From NCBI GenBank assembly GCA_944392605.1, contig CALXXE010000002.1, positions 118,663-182,662 of the forward strand: DNA of 64,000 nucleotides, in the 5' to 3' direction. The stretch is from an uncultured Clostridia bacterium (GTDB lineage: Bacteria > Bacillota > Clostridia > TANB77 > CAG-508). Of this stretch, positions 15,763-24,584 are shown in pieces (the first letter of the stretch is position 1; the number at the start of each line of letters is the position of its first letter). Under the pieces are notes generated by a model. It was given only the letters and a program-made list of their open reading frames with translations. It searched no databases and was not told the origin of the DNA. The position numbers were made by a program, and so were the translations under genes.

Positions 15763-17883
15763 TTGATAAGAAGAAACAGAACACCTAAAAAAGCTAATAT
15801 AAATCTTAGATTTAATTTATTAACGGTTGTTGTTTATATTATAGGAATAATATTGATTATCAGACTATTTAGCCTTCAGATAGTACATGGAGCAGAATAT
15901 AGAGAACAATCAAATACGAGGCTAACAAGGGAAAGCACATTAGAAGCGGCAAGAGGAGAGATTTTAGATAGAACAGGAGCCACTTTAGTTAGTTCTGATA
16001 TGCAGTTCTCTTTAGAGATGTATAAAACGAAAATAGATGATAATCAGCTTAATATTTCTATTTTAAATATGATACAAGTTCTTGAAAAATATGGAGTTTT
16101 TTATTCGGATTCTTTCCCTATTAGTATTAATCCGTATACATTTACAATATCAGATGAAGAATTAGCGGAGTGGAAAGATGATAATAACTTAGATGAAAAT
16201 ATAAGTGCAGAAGATGCATTTAATGAATTTGTAGATAAATATGAGATAACAAATACAACTAATATTGAAGAAATAAGAAAAATAATAGCAATTAGATATC
16301 AAATATCTATAGAAGGATATAGTAGTACGAAATCGATTACAATAGCAGACAATATCCCTAGAGAGGCAGTAGCAGAATTTAGTGAAAGTTCAGATAAGTT
16401 TGCTGGAATAAATATTTCAGTAAAACCTATAAGGGAATACACTTCAGGGACACTTGCAGCACATATCTTAGGTTATGCTTCACAAATAAGCAGCGAAGAA
16501 TATGCAACAAGAAAAGATACATATAGCCAAAATGATATTATAGGAAAAACAGGTATTGAATATGTATTTGAAGAATACCTAAAAGGAAAAAACGGAACAA
16601 AGCAAATAGATATGGCGGTTGATGGTACGACAACTGCAGAATATATTTCAGAAGAAGCAGTAGAAGGGTCTGATGTTGTACTTACAATAGATGCAAATCT
16701 TCAAAAAGTTACAGAAGATGCATTAGCAGCGAATATTCAAAAAATATCAAGTGGAGGATTTGGACAAAGATTTGATACAAATGCAGGTGCTTGTGTTGTA
16801 ATGAATGTAAATACTGGAGAGATACTTGCAATGGCAAGTTATCCAACATATAATCCAGCTGATTTCGTAGGTGGTATAAGCACAGAAAATTGGAATAACT
16901 ACAATAATAATTCAGCACATCCTTTGGTAAATAAGGCAGTACAAAATTCATATTCACCAGGTTCAACATTTAAAATGGTAACAGCAATAGCAGGATTGGA
17001 ATCAGGGGCTATAGATTTGAATACAAGAATAAATGATACTGGAAGGTATACAAAATATAGTGATTATCAACCAGTTTGTTGGTATTATACAGATTATAGA
17101 AGAGGACATGGATGGCTTAATGTATCACAAGCGATAGAAAGGTCTTGTAATTATTTCTTCTATGAAACAGCAGATAGAATGGGAATAGATACTTTAGCAA
17201 GATTTGCAAGATATTTTGGATTAGGAAGCAAGACGGGAGTTGAATTACCAAGTGAAACATCAGGATCTGTTGCAAGTAGAGAAACAAAAGCTGAGTTACA
17301 TCCAGATGACCCATCATGGTATGCCGGTAATACTTTACAAGCAGCAATAGGACAACAAGACAACTCATTTAGTCCTGTTCAGATGGCAAGATATATAAGC
17401 ATATTAGCAAATGGAGGAAATAGAATAGAACCTACAATAGTAAGGACAATAAGAAATGCAGATGGTTCGGAAGTTTCAAAGGAAGAGATTGAAAGTTTTG
17501 TAAATCAAAAATTAGGGATAGAAGAGGAACAAGTAGAAGATATTGATATAAATCAAGAATATATAGACGCTGTTTTGGCAGGTATGGAGTCTGTTACACA
17601 AGATAGCTCAGGTACAGCATATGTTAGATTTAAAGATTTTGATGTAACTGTAGGAGGAAAAACAGGTTCAGCAGAAGCAGGGGATAAAGTAAATGCATGG
17701 TTTGTTGGGTTTGCACCATTTGAAAATCCAGAGATAGCGATTGTAGTTATTGTAGAAAATGGTGGACATGGAAACTATACGGCAGAAGTAGTAAGAGATA
17801 TCATGGAAGAATATTTTGGAATGAATGTAGAGACAATTGAGGAAGATATGACAGCAGAACCTTATGTACAAATAATGAATTAA
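15763..17883 (+). CDS. mrdA: penicillin-binding protein 2, class B transpeptidase (elongasome)
   Basis: A 706-aa D,D-transpeptidase for lateral wall synthesis. Basic N-terminus and one transmembrane helix (about 17-37, LLTVVVYIIGIILIIRLFSL), dimerisation/pedestal region with ARGEILDRTGATL, then the transpeptidase domain with the active serine motif SPGSTFKMV, the SCN motif (ERSCNYFFYE) and VGGKTGSAEAG. All three motifs are intact. The only suitable start is TTG 15763, 5 bases after GAAGGTGA; the ATG at 15758 is in another frame and stops at once. Follows mreD by 30 bp and ends the mre unit with a strong terminator. Confidence 0.96.
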   Translation: MIRRNRTPKKANINLRFNLLTVVVYIIGIILIIRLFSLQIVHGAEYREQSNTRLTRESTLEAARGEILDRTGATLVSSDMQFSLEMYKTKIDDNQLNISILNMIQVLEKYGVFYSDSFPISINPYTFTISDEELAEWKDDNNLDENISAEDAFNEFVDKYEITNTTNIEEIRKIIAIRYQISIEGYSSTKSITIADNIPREAVAEFSESSDKFAGINISVKPIREYTSGTLAAHILGYASQISSEEYATRKDTYSQNDIIGKTGIEYVFEEYLKGKNGTKQIDMAVDGTTTAEYISEEAVEGSDVVLTIDANLQKVTEDALAANIQKISSGGFGQRFDTNAGACVVMNVNTGEILAMASYPTYNPADFVGGISTENWNNYNNNSAHPLVNKAVQNSYSPGSTFKMVTAIAGLESGAIDLNTRINDTGRYTKYSDYQPVCWYYTDYRRGHGWLNVSQAIERSCNYFFYETADRMGIDTLARFARYFGLGSKTGVELPSETSGSVASRETKAELHPDDPSWYAGNTLQAAIGQQDNSFSPVQMARYISILANGGNRIEPTIVRTIRNADGSEVSKEEIESFVNQKLGIEEEQVEDIDINQEYIDAVLAGMESVTQDSSGTAYVRFKDFDVTVGGKTGSAEAGDKVNAWFVGFAPFENPEIAIVVIVENGGHGNYTAEVVRDIMEEYFGMNVETIEEDMTAEPYVQIMN

Positions 17884-17884
17884 T

Positions 17885-17916
17885 AAAACTCTAGCAATTA
17901 TAGCTAGAGTTTTATA
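17885..17916 (+). terminator. intrinsic terminator after mrdA
   Basis: A perfect 11-bp stem, AAAACTCTAGC with GCTAGAGTTTT, around a 7-base loop, starting 2 bases after the mrdA stop. Confidence 0.85.
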
Positions 17917-17945
17917 CAAAGCATATATAAATTGTATTACAAATA

Positions 17946-17974
17946 TTGACAATAAGTAATTTCTATATTATATT
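17946..17974 (+). promoter_or_regulatory. sigma-A promoter of minC
   Basis: TTGACA (17946-17951), 17-bp spacer, TATATT (17969-17974), about 35 bases before the minC start. Confidence 0.75.
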
Positions 17975-18010
17975 TTTAGTGTAAATAGAAAGAATTGGAA
18001 GGATGTAAAA

Positions 18011-18625
18011 ATGAAAAATAATTATGTAAGCATTAATCTAAGAAAAGATGAGATTGTAATAAAGTTGGATGAAAATGCGGAACAGGGACAAATAATTTAT
18101 ACATTAAGAAAAAAATTACCAGAATTGAAAAAGTTATATAAAGACGAAAAAACGCCAATAAGAGTAACAGGTAAGATATTAAAAAACAAAGAAATTGACC
18201 AAATACAAGAAATAATAAAAGAAAAAATTGATGTTGAAATAGACTTTGATATGCCAAAAAGCTTAGGGCTTTCTAGTATCAAGAGAGCTTTTGATAAAGA
18301 AATAGCCATGTCAGAAACAAAATTCCATAGAGGTTCATTAAGATCAGGGCAAAGAATGGAGGTAGAAGGAAGCCTAGTGATTTTAGGTGATGTGAATTCA
18401 GGGGCAGAAGTGATAGCTTCAGACAATATTGTTGTGCTAGGAGCTTTAAGAGGATTAGCACATGCTGGAGCCAAAGGAAATAAGCAAGCAATTATTGCTG
18501 CAGGTCTTTTTGATGCAGTTCAAGTTAGAATTGCAAATATAGTAAAGGAAATAAATAGAGATGAAGAGCCTTTACATAAGCAAGCGTATCTTAGTGTTGA
18601 GGATGATAAAATAGTCATAGAATAG
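18011..18625 (+). CDS. minC: septum site-determining protein MinC
   Basis: Inhibitor of FtsZ polymerisation that prevents division at cell poles. A 204-aa protein: the N-terminal alpha/beta domain (about 1-95) is divergent, and the C-terminal right-handed beta-helix shows the clear signature SGQRMEVEGSLVILGDVNSG followed by VVLGALRGLAHAGAKGNK. GGAAGGAT precedes the ATG by about 6 bases. It has its own promoter. Unusually, minD and minE do not follow: the next two genes are convergent and their end lies 1 base from the minC stop, with no terminator between. Confidence 0.94.
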   Translation: MKNNYVSINLRKDEIVIKLDENAEQGQIIYTLRKKLPELKKLYKDEKTPIRVTGKILKNKEIDQIQEIIKEKIDVEIDFDMPKSLGLSSIKRAFDKEIAMSETKFHRGSLRSGQRMEVEGSLVILGDVNSGAEVIASDNIVVLGALRGLAHAGAKGNKQAIIAAGLFDAVQVRIANIVKEINRDEEPLHKQAYLSVEDDKIVIE

Positions 18626-18626
18626 T

Positions 18627-19028
18627 TCAAGTTAGTAGTAGTAACAGTAAGATACCAAATAGAATTTCATCTTGTACATCTTCTTTGTATAGGAAAAATA
18701 ATAAACCAATTATAATAAGATCATCTAAATATAATTTTATACCTAATATTTCTATAATAGGGGAATTTAAATCAGATTCTAGTAAAGCAGAAAGATTAAT
18801 ATTAGCAAAAAAATTATTTTTAGATGTTTTTTTTTCATACTTTCTTTTATATTCTAGATTATCTTCTTCATTTTTTGAATTATCATGTCTGTCTTCCTGA
18901 TTAATGTTATTGTTAAGATTATTTTCATTTTTTTTAACATTTTGAATATCCCCATTATTTTTATAATAATGAGGATAATAGTAATTATAATAATTGTGAT
19001 AGAATGGATAAAAAGGGAAAATAGGCAT
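18627..19028 (-). CDS. unrecognised protein with Tyr/Asn-rich head and hydrophobic tail
   Basis: A 133-aa protein not assigned to a family. The first 30 residues are very rich in Tyr, Phe and His (FYPFYHNYYNYYYPHYY), followed by an Asn/Lys/Glu-rich hydrophilic stretch (about 30-75), a short segment ANINLSALLESDL, and a hydrophobic end (about 95-133, IIIGLLFFLYK and ILFGILLLLLLT) that could be one or two membrane passes. AAGGAGA lies 8 bases before its ATG, which overlaps the upstream gene's stop as TAATG, so translation is probably coupled. Reading on this strand is preferred because both genes of the pair have ribosome sites; the opposite-strand frames do not. Tyr-rich heads occur in some spore proteins, but no function is claimed. 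Confidence 0.7.
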   Translation of the reverse strand: MPIFPFYPFYHNYYNYYYPHYYKNNGDIQNVKKNENNLNNNINQEDRHDNSKNEEDNLEYKRKYEKKTSKNNFFANINLSALLESDLNSPIIEILGIKLYLDDLIIIGLLFFLYKEDVQDEILFGILLLLLLT

Positions 19029-19444
19029 TATTTAGTCTCCTTATTATCATTTTTTAAGATTTCGGCAATTTTAGCAAAATTGATGAGATTCGCATATTGG
19101 TCTAATTTTTCTTTTTTACTGTCACGAAGATAAGGTTTTAGGGAAGCAAGTAAATTACTTCTTGGGTTATTAGTATTATTCATTTTATCCATTACATTTT
19201 TCATCTTCATAATCGTATTCATATCAATATTACTAAAGTCAAAGGAATTTTGACTTGAATTGTTAGATACTTTTTCATTATTATTATCATTGACTGAATT
19301 ATTATTTTGGCTATTCATCATTGTAGAAAAGTTTTGCATTACATCAGGAGGAATTTTTGAAAGAATGGCTGAAACATCCCCGTTTTTCATCATATCATTT
19401 AGTTTATTTAATGAATTTTGATCGATATTAAATTTATTATCCAA
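19028..19444 (-). CDS. unrecognised Asn/Met-rich cytosolic protein
   Basis: A 138-aa hydrophilic protein, not recognised. Very rich in Asn, Met and Ser (MMKNGDVSAILSKIPPDVMQ, then NNSVNDNNNEKVSNNSSQNS), with a more structured end (NPRSNLLASLKPYLRDSKKE, then LINFAKIAEIL). No signal peptide or membrane segment. The start is TTG, complement of 19442-19444, preceded by AGAGGTGA at about 19450-19457. It forms a two-gene unit with the Tyr-rich membrane protein just downstream on the same strand and shares a 283-bp divergent intergenic region with surface gene A. Confidence 0.7.
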   Translation of the reverse strand: MDNKFNIDQNSLNKLNDMMKNGDVSAILSKIPPDVMQNFSTMMNSQNNNSVNDNNNEKVSNNSSQNSFDFSNIDMNTIMKMKNVMDKMNNTNNPRSNLLASLKPYLRDSKKEKLDQYANLINFAKIAEILKNDNKETK

Positions 19445-19662
19445 AATAAATCACCTCTAATTAAATATATGCGAACAAATATCTTCTATGAGATATAATA
19501 TTAAACAAAAAATAGAAATGTTACAAAATGTAATAAAAAATAAATACAAATGAAATATTCGAATGAAAAAATGTAAAAACATTGAAAAAATAGTTTCCGT
19601 AAAAGAAAATTTACACAATAAAGTAAATTTACATAAAAAGTTATGAAAAGTTCTTAAAAACC

Positions 19663-19691
19663 TTGAAAAATCTGACAAAAAAGGTTATAAT
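19663..19691 (+). promoter_or_regulatory. sigma-A promoter of surface gene A
   Basis: TTGAAA (19663-19668), 17-bp spacer, TATAAT (19686-19691). A TTTACATAA 9-mer like that of the ricin-repeat promoters lies upstream at 19628-19636, but at a different distance from the -35. Confidence 0.7.
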
Positions 19692-19727
19692 AGTAAGTAG
19701 AGGTATTATAAACTAAGGAGGTTTATT

Positions 19728-22700
19728 ATGAAAAGTAAAATTATGAAATTAGTAACAGTGATGTTGTTATTAATCACTTTAACGATGATTAATTTTGTCT
19801 ATGTTGGAGTGGGCTTTATAAGTTTGGCTGCAGAGGATGTTTCAACTAATCATAGAAACATAGAATATACAGCAGAACTAAAAACTGAAAATCTTTTAAC
19901 ATTAAGTGTTACTGTAAAAAATGAAGGATATTTTAATGGAGAGATTACTTTAGAAAATAGTAATTTTACATTGAAAAATTCTAGTAGTGAATATGTAAAT
20001 AAAATAGAAGGAAACAAAATAACATTAAATCAAATAAATGCTGGAAGTACAGCTAGTTTTGATGTAGAAATAGAACCTGTAAAAGATGATAGTTTAGATG
20101 CAGGACTATTAAGTGCGGTATCAGAGCTAACATTAACAGGTGTTTATAAAAATAGTACAGAAAGAGATATAAATATAAATGCAACAAGAGCAGTTAAGTT
20201 AGAATATTTAGAAAACAACAGCGAAGATAATGTAGAAAACACTATGGAGTTAATTACAAATAAATTTGTAAAAGTAAATGGTGAAGAAAAAAGAGTTATT
20301 CAAATTTCTATGAATATGGGATTAAAAGAAAATAATTATCCAATAAAAGAAATAAATGCAAATGTAACTTTACCAGAAAATGAAGAAATTCCAGAAGTTG
20401 TTACAAAAGCTAACTTTAATACTATGACACATTTTGAATATGAATCTGACGAGCAAAATGTTAATTTAAAATTCAAAAATGAACCAAATGAAGATAATAA
20501 GATTTTATGGAAAAAATCAGGATGTGAAAATGTAATATTAACTTTAGTTTATAATAAAGATGTTAATTTAGAAGGAATTAAGTTACCAATAGAAGAAACA
20601 GTAAAATTATATAATGATAGAGAAATTAAAGTTTCAAATACAATAGAAATAGGAAATGAAGAAAAGGATGCTTTAATGCAAATTAGTAATACTTCATTAG
20701 AAGGAACAATTTATAAAGGAAAAATAAATGCCTCTTTAGATAGAAGTTTTGAAACTAGAACAGAAATAATGGTAAATTTAGCAAATACTGAAGGAAATGT
20801 TTCAGTAAAAGAAGATGCAAGTTTCTATTCATTAAATGATGGGCAAACAAGAAATGCAAATGTTGTTTATAATAAAACAAGTATTTCAAAAGATAGTTTT
20901 GATAAAATATTAGGACAGAATGGAACTATAACAATATTAAATGAAGATGGAATGGTATTAGGGATAATAACTTCACAGACAGAAGTAGATCAAAGTGGAA
21001 ATTTTGTTGTTGACTATTCAGGAAAAGAACCATCAAGTTTAGAAATAAGAACATCAACACCTATTTCTGAAGGAGATTTAATATTCACACATACTAAGAC
21101 AATAAGAGCTGGAGAAGAGGAAAATGTTAGGGGTGCAAATGGATTAGTAACAAACGTAACTATTGATTATTCTACAGGAGTAACAGCTAATTCAGAATCA
21201 ACAATAAAATTAGAAGAATCAAGAACAGAAGCAACTTTAGCAGTAAATAAAGATACTTTATCAACAGTAGTATCAAACGATGTTGAAATAAGAACAACGT
21301 TAAGAAGTAATAATGAACAATATAACCTATATGAAAATCCAAGAATTACTTTTGAATTACCAGAACCAGTAGAAAATATTACAATAAATAGCATAGATTT
21401 AGTATATGAAACAGAATTATCTATAGCTAATTATTGGGCTGATGGAAGAACAATAACAGTTGAATTAGCAGGAAGACAAACAAACTATAAAGATTCTGGA
21501 ATAGATGGAGCTATGTTAGTAATAAATGCATCAGTAGATGTAAATAGAAAATCTGCAACACAGGATGGAAAGGTGATAATGACACTTGAAAAGGGAGAAG
21601 AAGTAGTTACTGCTGAAAATAATATAAGAGTTGTAGCACCAACAGATATGACAGTAATTCATTCTATTTCTGATTTAGGTGTTGAAACAATAGGCCAAGA
21701 AGGAACAGAAGTAGTAAGTCTTGATAGAGGTTCTGAAGAAAAAGATTTACAAACACAAATAGAAGTAATAAATAACAACGAAAATGCTATGGAGAATGTA
21801 AGAGTTTTAGGAACGTTCCCAACTAGAAGTAATGAAAATAATATAGATACAGATATAATTCAAGGACTTGATGTCCAAGGAGTAGAAAATGCAAAAGTTT
21901 ACTATACTGAAAATGAAAATGCAACAGATGATTTACAAAATGGGGAAAACGGATGGCAAGAAACTATAACAGATGGTGCAAAAGTTAGAAAATATTTAAT
22001 AGAAGTACCTACAATGGATAGTGGAACAAGTATACTTGCTACTTATACAACAAATGTACCTGCTTCTTTGGAATATAATCAAGAGGCGAAACAAGATTAT
22101 ACAGTAAATTATCAAAACTCATTAACAAAAGCTACAAATCAAATGGAAGCTACAGATATTCAATTGGAAACAGGAGTTGGACCAATTTTAGAGACAAAAC
22201 TAACAGCAAGTGTAGCAGGAACAGATGAACAAAATGGAGCGACAGTAAAAAATGGAGAGGTAATTAAATATAAAGTAGAAGTATCTAATGTTGGTAGCGT
22301 TGATATAAGCAATGTACAAGTTAGAGGATCTGTACCAGAAGGTACAACATTAGTTACACCAAAAGATAATTTCGAATATACAGGAGCTTCATATTATGAT
22401 GAATTAGATAGCACAACTTATGAAGATACAATTGCTTCTTTAGCTGTTGGAGAAGTTGTAACAAAAGAATATGAAGTAAGAGTAAATAATGATACACAAG
22501 CAGGAACAAATTTAGTAAATAAATCAAGTATAACATATGGTGATGTAACTAAAGAATCTGAAGAATCAAACTTAGTTACAGAAAACGGAAATATACGTCT
22601 TACTGTTAAAAGAATAACAGATAGAGATACTGATTTATACGAAACAGGAAATATACAATATTTTGCAATAGTAGAGAATATTTCAGATGAAACTCAAAAT

Positions 22701-24563
22701 GACATAACAGTAAAAACTAATTTACCGGAGTCATTAGAAGTTTCAAGATTAAATTTAATTACAGGAATGACATCAAAAGATGTTTCTGATGGAGATTTAT
22801 TAGAAATGACAGTAGATAGTGTAGATGATTTAGTATCAACAGAACCTGTTGAAGTAACAGAAGAAGAGTTAATTAGCAATAATGCCAACATTCCTGAAAC
22901 AGAACAAATTGAATATCAAGATGAATTAAATATAGGTTCTTTAGAGCCAGGACAAAACAAAGTATTAAGTTATGACTTAAAAATTAATAAACTTGGAGAA
23001 GGAGAAACAATTGATTTTTCTGTAACTGCAAATGTTGGAAATGATGAATATCGTTCAAATAAAGTAACAGATAATGTAAGAAAAGTAGATGTAAGTTTAT
23101 CAATGACAGCAGAGCCAGATGGTGATTATGTAAAAGCTGGAGATACAATAAAATATAATATCAATGTTAAAAATAATGGTACACAAGATATTAATGATTT
23201 AATTGTAAAGGATGAAATACCATCTAGTTTAACTGTAACGAAAGTTTCACTTGATGGAGAAGAACTTACAGACTTAAAAGAAAAAAATAATTTGGAAATT
23301 CGTTTTAATATAGCAGCAGAAAGTGAAAGTAATATAGAAATAGAAACACTTGTAAATTACTCAGAAGGAAGAACAGAAGCAGAAGCAATAACTAATGTGG
23401 CTTATGCAGAAGTGTTAGCAGAAAGAGTAGCGGCTACTACAGAAATAACTCATATAATAGAAGCAAATGAAAATCAAAACCCTGGAAATATAGAACAACC
23501 TGGTGATAACACAGGTTCAGATAATAATGACGTAGCGAATGGAGATGGAATTATAACAGGTGTTGCATGGTTTGATGAAAATGCTAACGGACAAAAAGAT
23601 AATAATGAAGAATTAATAGATGGCATAAAAGTTCGTTTATATAATACACAAACAAATAATTTGGTAAAGAAAGAGGACGGAAGTACTCTAGAAGTTACAA
23701 CAAATGAAAATGGAGTATATGTATTAGACCATATAGCAAATGGACAATACATAGTAATATTTGATTATGATGATGCAGCATATTCATTAACAAAATATAA
23801 AGCTGAAGGTGTAAGTGAATCAAATAACTCTGATGCAATTATGAAAGAGTTAACTATAGATGGACAAACAGCAGAATATGCATCAACAGATATTTTAGAA
23901 ATGAGTGAAGGAAATATTTCTGATGTTAATGTAGGATATGTAGAATTACAAAATTTTGATTTACAACTTGAAAAATTTGTTAGTAGAATAGTTATACAAG
24001 ATTCAAGCGGAAGTACAGTAAGAGAATATAGTGATGAGACATTAGCAAGAGCAGAACTTGATGCAAAAAGAGTAAATGGAGCAACAGTATTAATAGAATA
24101 CAAAATTAGAGTAAGCAACGTAGGAGAAGTTGATGGTTATGTTAGAAGAATTGCAGATTATATGCCAAGTGATTTAACATTCAGTTCAGAGCTAAATAAA
24201 GATTGGTATCAAACAGGAAATGGATTATATACTGAAAGTATAGCAAACGATGTATTAGCACCAGGAGAATCAAGAGAGTTAACATTAACATTAACAAAAG
24301 CAATGACAGAAAATAATGTAGGATTAATTAACAATACAGCAGAAATAGATGAAGCTTATAATGAATTAGGATTAGCAGATAGTAACTCAACACCAGGAAA
24401 TAGAACAAATGGAGAAAATGATATGGGATCTGCGGACGTTCTATTAGGAATTAGAACAGGTGGAGCTGTATACATTGGTGGAGCTATAGCAACAGTTGTT
24501 GTTTTAGGAATTATAGCTTTTGTAATAATAAGAAGAAACAAAAAAAATAAAGAGGAAATATAG
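19728..24563 (+). CDS. large surface protein A: DUF11-like repeats, SdrD-type B domain, C-terminal membrane anchor
   Basis: A 1611-aa exported protein. Signal peptide about 1-36 (KLVTVMLLLITLTMINFVYV). The body is a chain of immunoglobulin-like beta domains: at least two DUF11-like modules (about 816-930, GEVIKYKVEVSNVGSVDISN, and about 1121-1210, AGDTIKYNINVKNNG) and an SdrD B-like domain at about 1276-1375 (GVAWFDENANGQKDNNEE). A last module ends in DSNSTPGNRTNGENDM, followed by a transmembrane helix (about 1578-1600) and a basic tail RRNKKNKEEI. No LPxTG-like motif precedes the helix, so it is probably membrane-anchored rather than sortase-linked. AAGGAGG lies 6-7 bases before the ATG. Gene B follows after 21 bp. 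The N-terminal half of the 3007-aa gene downstream is its paralog. Ligand unknown. Confidence 0.88.
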   Translation: MKSKIMKLVTVMLLLITLTMINFVYVGVGFISLAAEDVSTNHRNIEYTAELKTENLLTLSVTVKNEGYFNGEITLENSNFTLKNSSSEYVNKIEGNKITLNQINAGSTASFDVEIEPVKDDSLDAGLLSAVSELTLTGVYKNSTERDININATRAVKLEYLENNSEDNVENTMELITNKFVKVNGEEKRVIQISMNMGLKENNYPIKEINANVTLPENEEIPEVVTKANFNTMTHFEYESDEQNVNLKFKNEPNEDNKILWKKSGCENVILTLVYNKDVNLEGIKLPIEETVKLYNDREIKVSNTIEIGNEEKDALMQISNTSLEGTIYKGKINASLDRSFETRTEIMVNLANTEGNVSVKEDASFYSLNDGQTRNANVVYNKTSISKDSFDKILGQNGTITILNEDGMVLGIITSQTEVDQSGNFVVDYSGKEPSSLEIRTSTPISEGDLIFTHTKTIRAGEEENVRGANGLVTNVTIDYSTGVTANSESTIKLEESRTEATLAVNKDTLSTVVSNDVEIRTTLRSNNEQYNLYENPRITFELPEPVENITINSIDLVYETELSIANYWADGRTITVELAGRQTNYKDSGIDGAMLVINASVDVNRKSATQDGKVIMTLEKGEEVVTAENNIRVVAPTDMTVIHSISDLGVETIGQEGTEVVSLDRGSEEKDLQTQIEVINNNENAMENVRVLGTFPTRSNENNIDTDIIQGLDVQGVENAKVYYTENENATDDLQNGENGWQETITDGAKVRKYLIEVPTMDSGTSILATYTTNVPASLEYNQEAKQDYTVNYQNSLTKATNQMEATDIQLETGVGPILETKLTASVAGTDEQNGATVKNGEVIKYKVEVSNVGSVDISNVQVRGSVPEGTTLVTPKDNFEYTGASYYDELDSTTYEDTIASLAVGEVVTKEYEVRVNNDTQAGTNLVNKSSITYGDVTKESEESNLVTENGNIRLTVKRITDRDTDLYETGNIQYFAIVENISDETQNDITVKTNLPESLEVSRLNLITGMTSKDVSDGDLLEMTVDSVDDLVSTEPVEVTEEELISNNANIPETEQIEYQDELNIGSLEPGQNKVLSYDLKINKLGEGETIDFSVTANVGNDEYRSNKVTDNVRKVDVSLSMTAEPDGDYVKAGDTIKYNINVKNNGTQDINDLIVKDEIPSSLTVTKVSLDGEELTDLKEKNNLEIRFNIAAESESNIEIETLVNYSEGRTEAEAITNVAYAEVLAERVAATTEITHIIEANENQNPGNIEQPGDNTGSDNNDVANGDGIITGVAWFDENANGQKDNNEELIDGIKVRLYNTQTNNLVKKEDGSTLEVTTNENGVYVLDHIANGQYIVIFDYDDAAYSLTKYKAEGVSESNNSDAIMKELTIDGQTAEYASTDILEMSEGNISDVNVGYVELQNFDLQLEKFVSRIVIQDSSGSTVREYSDETLARAELDAKRVNGATVLIEYKIRVSNVGEVDGYVRRIADYMPSDLTFSSELNKDWYQTGNGLYTESIANDVLAPGESRELTLTLTKAMTENNVGLINNTAEIDEAYNELGLADSNSTPGNRTNGENDMGSADVLLGIRTGGAVYIGGAIATVVVLGIIAFVIIRRNKKNKEEI

Positions 24564-24584
24564 AGGAAAGGAGGGAAAGTTCAA

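Noticed and set aside
18685-19133. Two plus-strand frames opposite the unrecognised minus-strand pair
   Set aside because: No ribosome sites, they overlap each other out of frame, and the minus-strand genes have good sites and coupling.
19457-19678. 73-aa Phe-rich minus-strand frame upstream of surface gene A
   Set aside because: It lies in the divergent promoter region, with low-complexity translation and no ribosome site.
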